A program made the position numbers and the translations under genes. DNA of 9,121 bases, taken from the NCBI GenBank assembly GCA_946007445.1, contig CAMGAL010000068.1, positions 1 to 9,121 on the forward strand, read 5' to 3'. The DNA comes from an uncultured Mediterranea sp. (GTDB lineage Bacteria; Bacteroidota; Bacteroidia; Bacteroidales; Bacteroidaceae). Below are positions 1-6,416 of the stretch, piece after piece (position 1 is the first letter of the stretch; each line of letters begins with the position of its first letter). The notes beneath the pieces were generated by a model. The model was not told the DNA's origin, did no database searches, and saw only the letters and a program-made list of their open reading frames with translations.

Positions 1-1517
1 CGGGACCGAACCCCTGCGTGTACGACATCCACATCAAGGAGAACTTCCTGAAGGACCCCTACGGCATCACCGTCTATCCGCAGCAGGTCATGCTGCTGAG
101 CCGCCTGCTGGCCGACTTCACCCGCGGCGAGAGCGACGCCCTGCGCAAGGCTATGGGCAAGAAGCTGCGCGACAAGCTGGACCACATGAAGCCCAAGTTC
201 ATCAGCGGCGGACAGAAGAACGGACACGACCCCAAGGTGCTGGAGAAGATCTGGGCCGACTGGGAGAAGTTCGCCTCCTATGCCTTCAACAAGAGCCACG
301 CCACCTGCTACTCGTGGGTGGCCTATCAGACGGCCTACATGAAGGCCAACTATCCGGCCGAGTACATGGCCGCCGTCATGAGCCGAAGCCTGGCCAACAT
401 CACCGACATCACCAAGCTGATGGACGAGTGCAAGGCGATGGGCATGAAGGTGCTGGGGCCGGATGTCAACGAGAGTAACTTGAAATTCACTGTCAACGCC
501 CAGGGAAACATTCGCTTCGGATTGGGGGCCGTAAAAGGCGTGGGAGAAAGTGCCGTGCAGGCCATCTTGGACGAGCGGCAGAAGAACGGCCCCTTCCGAA
601 GCATCTTCGACCTCGTGGAGCGGGTGAACCTGACGGCCTGCAACCGGAAGAACATCGAGTGCCTGGCCCTGGCCGGCGCCCTCGACGGATTCACCGAGGC
701 CAAGCGCGAACAGTACTTCGCCACCAACGCCAAGGGCGAGCCCTTCCTCGACACCCTGATGCGCTATGGCATACGCTACCAGGCCGACCGCCAGACGGCG
801 CTCACCTCCCTCTTCGGCGGCGAGAACATGGTGCAACCCACCACGCCCGAGATTCCGCCCGCCGAGTCGTGGAGCGACTTGGAGCGCCTGGACCGCGAAC
901 GGCAGCTGGTGGGCATCTACCTCTCCGCCCATCCGCTGGACGAATACAAGGTGGTGCTGGAGCACGTGTGCAACACCCACCTCAACGAGCTGGACGACCT
1001 GGCCGCCCTGCAGAGCCGCGACATCACCCTGGGAGGCATCGTGACGAGCGTGCGCAGCGGCATCTCCAAGTCGAACAAACCCTACCTCATTGCCAAGATG
1101 GAGGACTACTCCGGCTCGGCCGAGCTGGCCTTCTTCGGGCAGGACTACATCACCTATCGCAACTACCTGGCCGAGGGCTTCTTCCTCTACGTCAAGGCCC
1201 GCTGCCAATCCAAGCAGTGGCGCCCCGAGGAGCTGGAGCTGAAGGTGACCTCCATCCAGACCCTCGCGGAGTTGACGGACCCGCTGCCGCAGAAGCGCAC
1301 CCTCCGGCTGCCACTCACCGCCCTGAGCGGTTCGCTGGTGGGCGAACTTTCGGAGATGACGGCGCGTTATCCGGGTAAGGCCGAGCTCTACTTCGCCCTG
1401 CGCGACGAGCATACGCAGCAGACGTTGAACCTCGTGTCGCGCACGGTGCATCTCAATGTCTGCCGTGAGCTGCTGGAGTATCTCGACAGCCAGGAGATAG
1501 CCTACAAAGTCAATTGA
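1..1517 (+). CDS. dnaE: DNA polymerase III subunit alpha, C-terminal part (5' end outside window)
   Basis: This is the catalytic subunit of the replicative DNA polymerase. The reading frame is open from base 3, so the roughly 504 residues seen are the C-terminal part of a protein usually of 1,100-1,250 residues; the PHP and palm domains lie off the window. Visible in order are the fingers motif YGITVYPQQVM followed by AMGKK (bases 150-164), the very conserved FASYAFNKSHATCYSWVAYQTAY block (270-338), a helix-hairpin-helix region with NRKNIECLALAGALDGF (about 624-692), a likely sliding-clamp contact QTALTSLF (792-815), and an OB-fold starting ITLGGIVTSV (about 1023-1148). A tail of about 120 residues then runs to TGA 1515-1517. 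No frameshift is seen. The GTG at 18 is internal, not a start. The trxA gene follows after 40 nt. The family call is secure. The clamp-motif reading is inference. Confidence 0.97.
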   Translation, partial: GPNPCVYDIHIKENFLKDPYGITVYPQQVMLLSRLLADFTRGESDALRKAMGKKLRDKLDHMKPKFISGGQKNGHDPKVLEKIWADWEKFASYAFNKSHATCYSWVAYQTAYMKANYPAEYMAAVMSRSLANITDITKLMDECKAMGMKVLGPDVNESNLKFTVNAQGNIRFGLGAVKGVGESAVQAILDERQKNGPFRSIFDLVERVNLTACNRKNIECLALAGALDGFTEAKREQYFATNAKGEPFLDTLMRYGIRYQADRQTALTSLFGGENMVQPTTPEIPPAESWSDLERLDRERQLVGIYLSAHPLDEYKVVLEHVCNTHLNELDDLAALQSRDITLGGIVTSVRSGISKSNKPYLIAKMEDYSGSAELAFFGQDYITYRNYLAEGFFLYVKARCQSKQWRPEELELKVTSIQTLAELTDPLPQKRTLRLPLTALSGSLVGELSEMTARYPGKAELYFALRDEHTQQTLNLVSRTVHLNVCRELLEYLDSQEIAYKVN

Positions 1518-1557
1518 AACTTACTATAATATTCATTCATAAACAATCAAAAAAATT
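1518..1557 (+). other. AT-rich spacer between dnaE and trxA
   Basis: These 40 bp are very AT-rich against GC-rich flanks and end in an A-run just before the trxA ATG. There is no Shine-Dalgarno sequence, and an A-rich, unstructured leader is typical of Bacteroidetes start sites. I see no TAnnTTTG promoter element and no hairpin, so trxA may be read through from dnaE or have an unrecognised promoter here. Confidence 0.5.
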
Positions 1558-1866
1558 ATGGAAATTACAGACAGCAACTATCAGGCCCTCTTGGCCGAAG
1601 GCAAACCCGTAGTGATCGACTTCTGGGCACCCTGGTGCGGACCCTGCAGGATGGTGGCTCCCATCATCGAAGAGCTGGCCGCCGAGTATGAAGGCCGTGC
1701 CATCATCGGCAAGTGCAATGTGGACGACAACGACGATGTGTCGGTGGCTTTCGGCATCCGCAACATTCCCACCGTCCTCTTCTTCAAGGATGGCAAACTG
1801 GTTGACAAGCAGGTAGGCTCCGCCCCCAAGACCACCTACGCTGCCAAAATCGAAGCCCTGCTCTGA
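1558..1866 (+). CDS. trxA: Thioredoxin
   Basis: This is a cytoplasmic thiol-disulfide oxidoreductase that reduces protein disulfides and is itself reduced by thioredoxin reductase. The 102-residue protein is a single thioredoxin fold of standard length. It has the complete active site W26-C27-G28-P29-C30, the buried Asp21 in VVIDFWAPW, and the cis-proline Pro71 in RNIPTVLFF. There is no signal peptide or membrane segment, which separates it from the periplasmic thioredoxin-like proteins common in this phylum. A third cysteine, Cys53 in KCNVD, lies outside the active site. The ATG at 1558 is preceded by an A-rich leader and places the fold at the usual distance from the N terminus. An acidic hypothetical gene begins 4 nt after the stop, so the two are almost certainly co-transcribed. 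Confidence 0.97.
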   Translation: MEITDSNYQALLAEGKPVVIDFWAPWCGPCRMVAPIIEELAAEYEGRAIIGKCNVDDNDDVSVAFGIRNIPTVLFFKDGKLVDKQVGSAPKTTYAAKIEALL

Positions 1867-1870
1867 GCCT

Positions 1871-2188
1871 ATGGATTTCTCGCAAGAAGACCTCGATGAC
1901 GAGAAGACCATCGAGTACATCCGAGGCTATCTGCCCCAGGAGCTGAAAGAGCGATTCACTGACGACGACCTGCAGTACTTCATCGACGTCATCGACGACT
2001 ACTACTGCACCAGCGGTGTGCTCGACGCGCAGCCCGATGAGGATGGCTGCATCTCCGTGGACTTGGAAGAGGTGGCCGCCTATGTGGTGGCCGAGGCCAA
2101 GAAAGACGGAATAGGTACCTTCTCTCCCGAAGAGATACTCTTTGTGGTGCAGGGCGAAGCCGAATATACCGACTCCCTGTACGAGTGA
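1871..2188 (+). CDS. Small acidic protein of unknown function, downstream of thioredoxin
   Basis: I recognise this as a conserved hypothetical protein that accompanies trxA in Bacteroides-type genomes, but I know no function for it. It has 105 residues and is very acidic: by hand count 30 Asp/Glu against 6 Lys/Arg. It has two cysteines, in YYCTSG and DGCIS, and no signal peptide or membrane helix. It reads as a soluble, mostly helical cytoplasmic protein, with a charged N-terminal segment, a central FTDDDLQYFIDVIDDYY helix and the C-terminal motif KDGIGTFSPEEILFVVQGE. The start ATG lies 4 nt after the trxA stop. Close coupling suggests shared expression and perhaps a link to thioredoxin, but nothing in the sequence shows an enzymatic site. 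It is real coding sequence on the grounds of family resemblance, tight spacing and codon pattern. Confidence 0.85.
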   Translation: MDFSQEDLDDEKTIEYIRGYLPQELKERFTDDDLQYFIDVIDDYYCTSGVLDAQPDEDGCISVDLEEVAAYVVAEAKKDGIGTFSPEEILFVVQGEAEYTDSLYE

Positions 2189-2298
2189 TAGGGCTCGCCC
2201 TGACTGCGCTACCAATGACGATACCTGTAGGGGCGGACCTATGTGTCCGCCCTGATACACATGATTGTGCAATTCTTATCAACTAACACCGCTTGCCT
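2189..2298 (+). other. Intergenic gap with hairpin, upstream of septum gene
   Basis: This 110-bp non-coding stretch lies between the acidic hypothetical gene and the FtsB/DivIC-like gene. It holds a short five-pair dyad AGGGC-TC-GCCCT (2190-2201) with a tight two-base loop, and the perfect hairpin annotated separately. No TAnnTTTG promoter element is seen. It is the widest break in the plus-strand block and so the likeliest place for a transcript boundary or mRNA processing. Confidence 0.6.
2229..2253. repeat. REP-like palindrome, possible terminator hairpin
   Basis: A perfect 8-bp inverted repeat GGGCGGAC (2231-2238) and GTCCGCCC (2245-2252) encloses a 6-nt loop CTATGT, with one further G-U pair possible outside it. 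The stem is very GC-rich and should be stable in RNA. There is no U-run after it, so classical intrinsic termination is not shown. A degraded partial copy, sharing the AGGGGCGG and TATGTG words, occurs at 2611-2626. GC-rich intergenic palindromes of this kind occur as dispersed repeats in many genomes; whether this one is dispersed cannot be judged here. Confidence 0.55.
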
Positions 2299-2607
2299 AT
2301 GACTCAACTGGTCACCCTTTGGTCTTTCGTGCGACGACACAAGTACCTGATTACATTGCTGGTATTTGCGGTCATCATCCTCTTTGTGGACGAGAACAGC
2401 ATCCTTCACCGGATGGAATATGCGCGCGAGATACAGCGCCTGAAGGGCGAAATCGAGGAGTATCGGGCCGAATACGAGGAGGCCACGCGCAGACTCAAGG
2501 AGCTGGATGCCGACTCGTCGTCCATCGAGCACATTGCCCGCGAACGATACCTGATGAAGAAGCCCAACGAGGATGTCTTCATCTTCGAGGAGGACCTGAA
2601 GGAGTGA
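2299..2607 (+). CDS. FtsB/DivIC-like septum formation initiator protein
   Basis: This is a small bitopic membrane protein of the FtsB/DivIC family, which joins FtsQ and FtsL in the divisome and helps activate septal peptidoglycan synthesis. The 102-residue length matches the family. There is a short cytoplasmic head with RRHK, a transmembrane helix at about residues 16-30 (YLITLLVFAVIILFV), then a charged coiled coil at about 38-72 (heptads around REIQRLKGEIEEYRAEYEEA). The C-terminal part IEHIARERYLMKKPNEDVF is the conserved signature in which the helix ends before a short tail. I chose ATG 2299 over TTG 2293, because TTG would add only two residues and ATG gives the usual N terminus. A membrane protein gene follows after 39 nt. 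The specific symbol is left blank because FtsB and DivIC are hard to separate by eye. Confidence 0.9.
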   Translation: MTQLVTLWSFVRRHKYLITLLVFAVIILFVDENSILHRMEYAREIQRLKGEIEEYRAEYEEATRRLKELDADSSSIEHIARERYLMKKPNEDVFIFEEDLKE

Positions 2608-2610
2608 GGC

Positions 2611-2626
2611 AGGGGCGGTATATGTG
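2611..2626. repeat. Partial copy of the 2229-2253 palindrome (left half only)
   Basis: The 16 bases AGGGGCGGTATATGTG, in the 39-nt spacer between the septum gene and the next gene, resemble AGGGGCGGACCTATGTG at 2229-2245. They share the AGGGGCGG and TATGTG blocks, with three bases replaced by two between them. The right arm GTCCGCCC is missing, so it cannot form the hairpin. It could be a decayed second copy or a chance match of GC-rich words. Confidence 0.3.
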
Positions 2627-2646
2627 AACGAAATAGAACGACACCG

Positions 2647-2997
2647 ATGGAGTATATGAAACATGCCATATCCGCGCTCTTCGCCGTAGGAGCCATCATG
2701 CTGCTGACGGGTGCTGCCGTCTACGTGACCGGTTGGGAGCCGGCCCCCTATGTCTACACCGTGGGCGCCACCTTGGTGGCCTTGGCCCAGTGGAACACGC
2801 CACTGACGGTGGCGACCCGCGTGCTGAAACGCCTGCGCCGCCAACAGCTGACGGGTGCGGCGCTGCTGGTGGCCACAGGTGCCTGTATGCTCTATACACA
2901 TGGAAATGAGTGGATTGTGCTGCTCACCATTGCGGCCTTCCTGCAGCTCTACACAGCTTTCCGCATCCCACAAGAATTGGAAAAACAAAACAACTAA
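2647..2997 (+). CDS. Small four-helix membrane protein of unknown function
   Basis: This 116-residue protein looks like an inner-membrane protein seen next to the FtsB-like gene in Bacteroides-type genomes; I know no function. Four hydrophobic segments are visible at about residues 7-27, 34-49, 66-84 and 88-106. They are separated by a basic cytoplasmic-type loop (TRVLKRLRRQQ, 57-67), and the last helix ends LQLYTAFRIPQELEK. The positive-inside pattern suggests both termini face the same side. No catalytic or metal-binding motif is apparent. I use ATG 2647; ATG 2656 would shorten it by three residues. It lies 39 nt after the septum gene and 5 nt before the antiporter start, so it is very likely co-transcribed with both. 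A role in the division or ion-transport steps of its neighbours is only positional inference. Confidence 0.8.
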   Translation: MEYMKHAISALFAVGAIMLLTGAAVYVTGWEPAPYVYTVGATLVALAQWNTPLTVATRVLKRLRRQQLTGAALLVATGACMLYTHGNEWIVLLTIAAFLQLYTAFRIPQELEKQNN

Positions 2998-3002
2998 ACA
3001 TC

Positions 3003-4421
3003 GTGAAACATCCTTCTCCCCTTGTCTCTCTGCTGCCCATCGTGGTGCTGGTAGCCATGCTCTTTGCCACCATCCACACCTTTGGCAGCGACTCTTTGAG
3101 CGGCGGCAGCCAGATTTCGTTGCTCACCACCACGGCGGTCTGTGTCACACTCGGTACCTTGGTCTATCGGGTGCCTTGGAAAAAGTTCGAACAGGCCATT
3201 GCCGAGAGCATCGGCAACATCAGCACGGCCATCATCATCCTGCTCATCATCGGCTCGCTGAGCGGTGCGTGGATGATCAGCGGTGTGGTGCCTACGCTCA
3301 TCTACTACGGACTGCAGATTATCCATCCCGACTTCTTTCTGGCCTCCTGCTGCATCATCTGTGCACTGGTGTCGGTCATGACAGGCAGCTCGTGGACTAC
3401 CATTGCCACCATAGGCATTGCCTTGATGGGCATCGGCAAGGCGCAGGGCTTCCACGAGGGGTGGATAGCAGGTGCCATCATATCGGGGGCCTACTTCGGC
3501 GACAAGGTGTCGCCCCTGTCGGACACCACGGTGCTGGCCTCTTCGGTCAATGGGGTGCCCCTCTTCAGCCACATCCGCTACATGATGATCACCACCGTGC
3601 CCTCCATCATCATCACCCTGCTGATATTCATCGGCATGGGCTGGTGGAGCGAGAGTGCCGACACCCGTGAGATGGCGGCCTTCACGCAGGCCTTGCAGGA
3701 GCGGTTCACCATCACGCCTTGGTTGCTCTTGGTGCCGGCCGGCACGGCGTGGCTCATTGCCCGTCGTGTGCCCTCCGTCATCACCTTGTTCCTCTCCACC
3801 TTGCTGGCAGGCATCTTTGCCCTCATCTTCCAGCCCGACCTGCTGCGTGAGATAGCCGGCGAGGCCAACACCTTCCGCGGGGCCATGCTGGGACTCTATG
3901 GCAGCACGGCCTTGCCCTCGCACAACGAGTTGCTGACGGAGCTCATCGCCACGCATGGCATGTCGGGCATGTTGCCCACCGTGTGGCTCATTCTCTGTGC
4001 CATGTGCTTCGGTGGCGCCATGACCGCCTGTGGCATGATAGAGAGCATCACATCGTCCTTTGCCCACCTCATGAAGAGCCGTCTCAGCATTGGCTTCTTT
4101 TCGTTAGGTGCCTGCCTCTTACTCTTCGTGACTTCCTCAGACCTGTACCTTAGCATCTTCCTCATCGGTGGCATCTTCAACTACTTCTACCAGAAGCAGG
4201 GCTATGAGTCGCGCCTGCTGAGCCGCACCACGGAGGATGCCGTCACGGTGACCTCGGTCTTGATTCCTTGGAACAGCTGTGGCATGACGCAAGCCACCAT
4301 CCTGAGTGTCTCCACAATGACCTATCTGCCCTTCTGCTTCTTCAACCTCATCAGTCCGCTGATGAGCATCTTGGTGGCTGCCTTGGGCTATCGCATCACG
4401 CGACGCGACCAGAAGGTCTGA
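3003..4421 (+). CDS. nhaC: NhaC-type Na+/H+ antiporter
   Basis: This is an inner-membrane secondary transporter of the NhaC family, expected to expel Na+ in exchange for H+ and so support sodium and pH homeostasis. The 472-residue protein is almost wholly hydrophobic, with about 11-12 likely helices. Family signatures are MTGSSWTTIATIGIAL (from residue 126), GAYFGDKVSPLSDTT (163-176, with Asp167, Lys168 and Asp174 in the membrane-embedded core), and IPWNSCG (421-427) near the C terminus. The frame is open further upstream, but GTG 3003 is the best start: it lies 5 nt after the preceding stop, follows an A-rich leader, and gives the usual N terminus KHPSPLVSLLPIVVL; an upstream start would be buried in the previous gene. 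The last 34 bp overlap the opposite-strand MATE gene. Related NhaC proteins can carry other exchange pairs, so the ion is a family-level call. Confidence 0.93.
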   Translation: MKHPSPLVSLLPIVVLVAMLFATIHTFGSDSLSGGSQISLLTTTAVCVTLGTLVYRVPWKKFEQAIAESIGNISTAIIILLIIGSLSGAWMISGVVPTLIYYGLQIIHPDFFLASCCIICALVSVMTGSSWTTIATIGIALMGIGKAQGFHEGWIAGAIISGAYFGDKVSPLSDTTVLASSVNGVPLFSHIRYMMITTVPSIIITLLIFIGMGWWSESADTREMAAFTQALQERFTITPWLLLVPAGTAWLIARRVPSVITLFLSTLLAGIFALIFQPDLLREIAGEANTFRGAMLGLYGSTALPSHNELLTELIATHGMSGMLPTVWLILCAMCFGGAMTACGMIESITSSFAHLMKSRLSIGFFSLGACLLLFVTSSDLYLSIFLIGGIFNYFYQKQGYESRLLSRTTEDAVTVTSVLIPWNSCGMTQATILSVSTMTYLPFCFFNLISPLMSILVAALGYRITRRDQKV

Positions 4422-5698
4422 ATCACTCCGCGCATGAACAGGTAGCTGAGGAAGGCTATCCAGAGGGCATGATTGCCCAATGAGCCGCGCAAACTGCTGT
4501 AGAGCAAGAAGAAGGTGAGGGCACCGCCGGCCATGGCTACCAACATGCCTCGCGTGGCCGTGGCTCCGATGAAGATGCCGTCCCACACAAAGGCGGCCAT
4601 GCCGGCCAGGGGGATGAGGCAGGCCCAGGGGAAGTAGTCGGCCGCGGCGGCAATGACCTGGGCATCGTCGGTGAGCAGACCCAAGAAGGCCGAACCGCCT
4701 GCCGCATAGAGCAAGGTGTAGAGCAGGCACATGGCCAAGCCCCACCCGAAGAGGTGGCGCACCGTGCGGAGGAGGGCGTCGCGCCGACGGGCTCCGATGT
4801 AGCGTCCGCTCAGCGCCTCGCCGGCAAAGGCAAAGCCGTCCATCACATACGAATAGAGGGTGAAGAGCTGGAGCATCAAGGCATTGACGGCCATCACCAC
4901 CTCGCCCTGCCCGGCGCTGGCTGCCGTGAAGTAGAGGGTGACGCTGACCAGGCAGAGCGTGCGTAGGAAGATGTCGCGATTGACGGTGAAGAAGCGCTTC
5001 ATGGCCTCCCGCTCGAAGAGCAGCGACAGCCGCAGGCTCCCTCGCCGTCGGGGGGCAGCCAACCGTCCGTAGCCGGCCGCCCACAGCCAGAGCCCCATGC
5101 CCAAGCCCGCATACTGCGCCACCAGCGTGCCCAAGGCCACGCCCTCTATCTTCATTCCCCATCCGCACACCAACAGCAGGCTGACGCTGATGTTCACCAG
5201 ATTCTGCACGATGGCTATCCACATGGGGATGCGCGAGTTCTGCACGCCGACATACCAGCCCGTGAGCCCGTAGAGGCCCAGCACGGCAGGGGCTCCCCAG
5301 ATGCAGATATGGAAGTAGCGCGTGGCCAGGGCCTGCACCTCGGGCGTGGTGTGGATGAAGCAGAAGGCCAGCTGGCGCAGCGGTACCTGCAGCACGAGGA
5401 AGCAGAGGGCCACCATCGTACCCACGGCTACGGAGCGGAGCAGCAGGCGCGTCACCTCGGGCAGGTCGCGTCGGCCCCAGGCCTGTGCCGTCATGCCGCT
5501 GGTGCCCATGCGCAGGAAGGCAAAGACCCAATAGATAAGGTTGAACAGCGTGCTGCCCACGGCAATGGCACCGATGTAGGCAGGCGCGCCCAGGTGCCCG
5601 GCCAGGGTGGTATCGACCAGTCCGAGCAAGGGGACGGTGATGTTGGACACGATGGAGGGGAGGGCTATCTGAAGGATTTCTTGGTCAGTTTTACTCAT
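4388..5698 (-). CDS. DinF-type MATE efflux transporter
   Basis: This is a multidrug and toxic compound extrusion transporter of the DinF branch, an inner-membrane exporter driven by H+ or Na+. The protein has 436 residues and about twelve helices, the normal length. Branch-typical motifs are LPSIVSNITVPLLGLVDT (residues 13-30, with Pro14, Pro23 and Asp29), FLRMGTSGMTAQAWGRRD in the first half, and MDGFAFAGEALSGRYIGAR plus WDGIFIGAT in the second half, mirroring the twofold MATE repeat. The frame extends to 5761, but I chose ATG 5698: it begins MSKTDQEILQIALP as expected, and the promoter-like element at 5718-5725 lies between the two candidates. It converges on nhaC, with its last 11 codons overlapping. 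The substrate cannot be read from sequence. Confidence 0.92.
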   Translation of the reverse strand: MSKTDQEILQIALPSIVSNITVPLLGLVDTTLAGHLGAPAYIGAIAVGSTLFNLIYWVFAFLRMGTSGMTAQAWGRRDLPEVTRLLLRSVAVGTMVALCFLVLQVPLRQLAFCFIHTTPEVQALATRYFHICIWGAPAVLGLYGLTGWYVGVQNSRIPMWIAIVQNLVNISVSLLLVCGWGMKIEGVALGTLVAQYAGLGMGLWLWAAGYGRLAAPRRRGSLRLSLLFEREAMKRFFTVNRDIFLRTLCLVSVTLYFTAASAGQGEVVMAVNALMLQLFTLYSYVMDGFAFAGEALSGRYIGARRRDALLRTVRHLFGWGLAMCLLYTLLYAAGGSAFLGLLTDDAQVIAAAADYFPWACLIPLAGMAAFVWDGIFIGATATRGMLVAMAGGALTFFLLYSSLRGSLGNHALWIAFLSYLFMRGVIQTFWSRRVMR

Positions 5699-5717
5699 TT
5701 CGGGTGGAATTTTGCTG

Positions 5718-5725
5718 CAAAAATA
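5718..5725 (-). promoter_or_regulatory. Putative -7 promoter element for the MATE gene
   Basis: On the minus strand this reads TATTTTTG, an exact match to the Bacteroidetes sigma-factor -7 consensus TAnnTTTG. It ends 19 nt before the ATG at 5698, implying a short leader. I see no convincing TTTG -33 element at the expected spacing, so strength is uncertain. Confidence 0.5.
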
Positions 5726-5746
5726 GGCAAAACCAACGAAAGTTTG

Positions 5747-5754
5747 TACTTTTG
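5747..5754 (+). promoter_or_regulatory. Putative -7 promoter element for the TPR gene
   Basis: TACTTTTG matches the Bacteroidetes consensus TAnnTTTG exactly and ends 15 nt before ATG 5770, so the leader would be only about ten bases. No clear -33 TTTG lies at the usual distance; the TTTG at 5711-5714 is too far upstream. It faces away from the MATE promoter in the same 71-bp gap. Confidence 0.5.
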
Positions 5755-5769
5755 AGGCCAAACTGAACG

Positions 5770-6219
5770 ATGATGAGACACCTCAACCCCCTTTTCTACC
5801 TGTTACTGGCCTGCCTGCTGACGGCCATCCCCTTGGCTGCCCAGCAACGTGATGCCGCGGAGACACTGAGTCGCCGGGCTGCCCAATGCTTTGCCGACAA
5901 CGACACAGAACAGGCCCGCTCGCTCTACGAGCAGGTGCTGCGTCTGGAGCCGGAGCACCTGCAGGCCAACATCTTCCTGGGCAACTACTACTACCTGCAG
6001 GCCGAGCAGAGCCGCACTGCGCTGGAAGCGGAGTACCGCCGCCTGTCCCAACCCACCCGAATGCAGCAGGCCGACTACCGCAACCGCATGGCGGCCCTGT
6101 TGCAGAGCGGCTATGCCCAGGCCAAGCGCTACCTGCAATGTGCCTGTCGCCACCTGCCCTCTACGGAGGTGAGTCGGACGCTGGCCACTATCGCGGCCTT
6201 GGAGCAGGAGTTTTTGTGA
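5770..6219 (+). CDS. Secreted TPR-repeat protein of unknown function
   Basis: This 149-residue protein has a Sec signal peptide: a short basic start (MMRHLN), a hydrophobic core at about residues 8-22, and a likely cleavage after Ala24 in LAAQQ. There is no lipobox cysteine at the cleavage point, so a soluble periplasmic protein is expected. The mature part has one well-formed tetratricopeptide repeat at about 30-63 (SRRAAQCFADNDTEQARSLYEQVLRLEP) and less regular helical repeats after it, in the NIFLGNYYYLQAEQ and YAQAKRYLQCACRHLP regions. Such repeats bind other proteins, but no partner is indicated. ATG 5770 and ATG 5773 are adjacent, and I use the first. It stands alone: a promoter-like element lies just upstream and a structured gap follows. 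Real coding sequence is well supported; function is unknown. Confidence 0.85.
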   Translation: MMRHLNPLFYLLLACLLTAIPLAAQQRDAAETLSRRAAQCFADNDTEQARSLYEQVLRLEPEHLQANIFLGNYYYLQAEQSRTALEAEYRRLSQPTRMQQADYRNRMAALLQSGYAQAKRYLQCACRHLPSTEVSRTLATIAALEQEFL

Positions 6220-6228
6220 GGCTTTTTT

Positions 6229-6350
6229 TAGTAGTTAAGTAGTTAAAGGAGTTATCGGCCCTGGCGGGCCTAGGAGTTAGAGTCGAAACTCCGACTATTG
6301 GCTGAGCAGGCGCAGCGGAGTGATAACTCCTTTATCTCCTTTAACTCCTA
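6229..6350. repeat. Long imperfect inverted repeat with internal hairpins
   Basis: The core arms TAAAGGAGTTATC (6244-6256) and GATAACTCCTTTA (6322-6334) are a perfect 13-bp inverted repeat 65 bp apart. Pairing continues outward with a few mismatches and one bulge to about 6229 and 6350. Inside lie GGCCC-TGGC-GGGCC (6257-6270) and GGAGTT-8 nt-AACTCC (6273-6292). The word GGAGTTA occurs at 6248 and 6273, and its complement TAACTCC at 6324 and 6342. The whole can fold as a multi-arm structure of about 120 nt. It has the look of a dispersed intergenic repeat or a miniature mobile element, and could also act as a two-way terminator between the flanking genes. I see no clear target-site duplication. 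Confidence 0.7.
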
Positions 6351-6416
6351 AATCCTTCCAACGACCGAAATATCCACCTTCCTCTCCTTTTCTTCTCTCT
6401 CAGGAAAAAATATTTC

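Noticed and set aside
1525..1530. TATAAT before trxA as a -10 promoter box
   Set aside because: The main sigma factor of this phylum recognises TAnnTTTG, which is absent here, and TATAAT is easily met by chance in such an AT-rich spacer.
2265..2627. Open frame of 120 codons overlapping the septum gene
   Set aside because: It is out of frame with the FtsB/DivIC-like gene, has no recognisable domain, and overlaps a well-supported coding sequence.
2910..3002. N-terminal extension of NhaC
   Set aside because: These codons overlap the end of the previous gene in another frame and encode a non-hydrophobic Cys/His-rich stretch unlike NhaC; GTG 3003 fits the family N terminus.
2994..4067. Open frame of 357 codons on the minus strand
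   Set aside because: It is antisense to nhaC and very rich in Gly, His, Asp and Gln, so it is a composition shadow.
4137..5531. Open frame of 464 codons on the minus strand
   Set aside because: It is a shifted frame within the MATE gene on the same strand, rich in Arg, Pro, His and Gly and without any recognisable fold; the MATE frame has all family motifs.
5699..5761. N-terminal extension of the MATE protein
   Set aside because: The extra 21 residues do not resemble the family and would place the promoter element inside the coding region.
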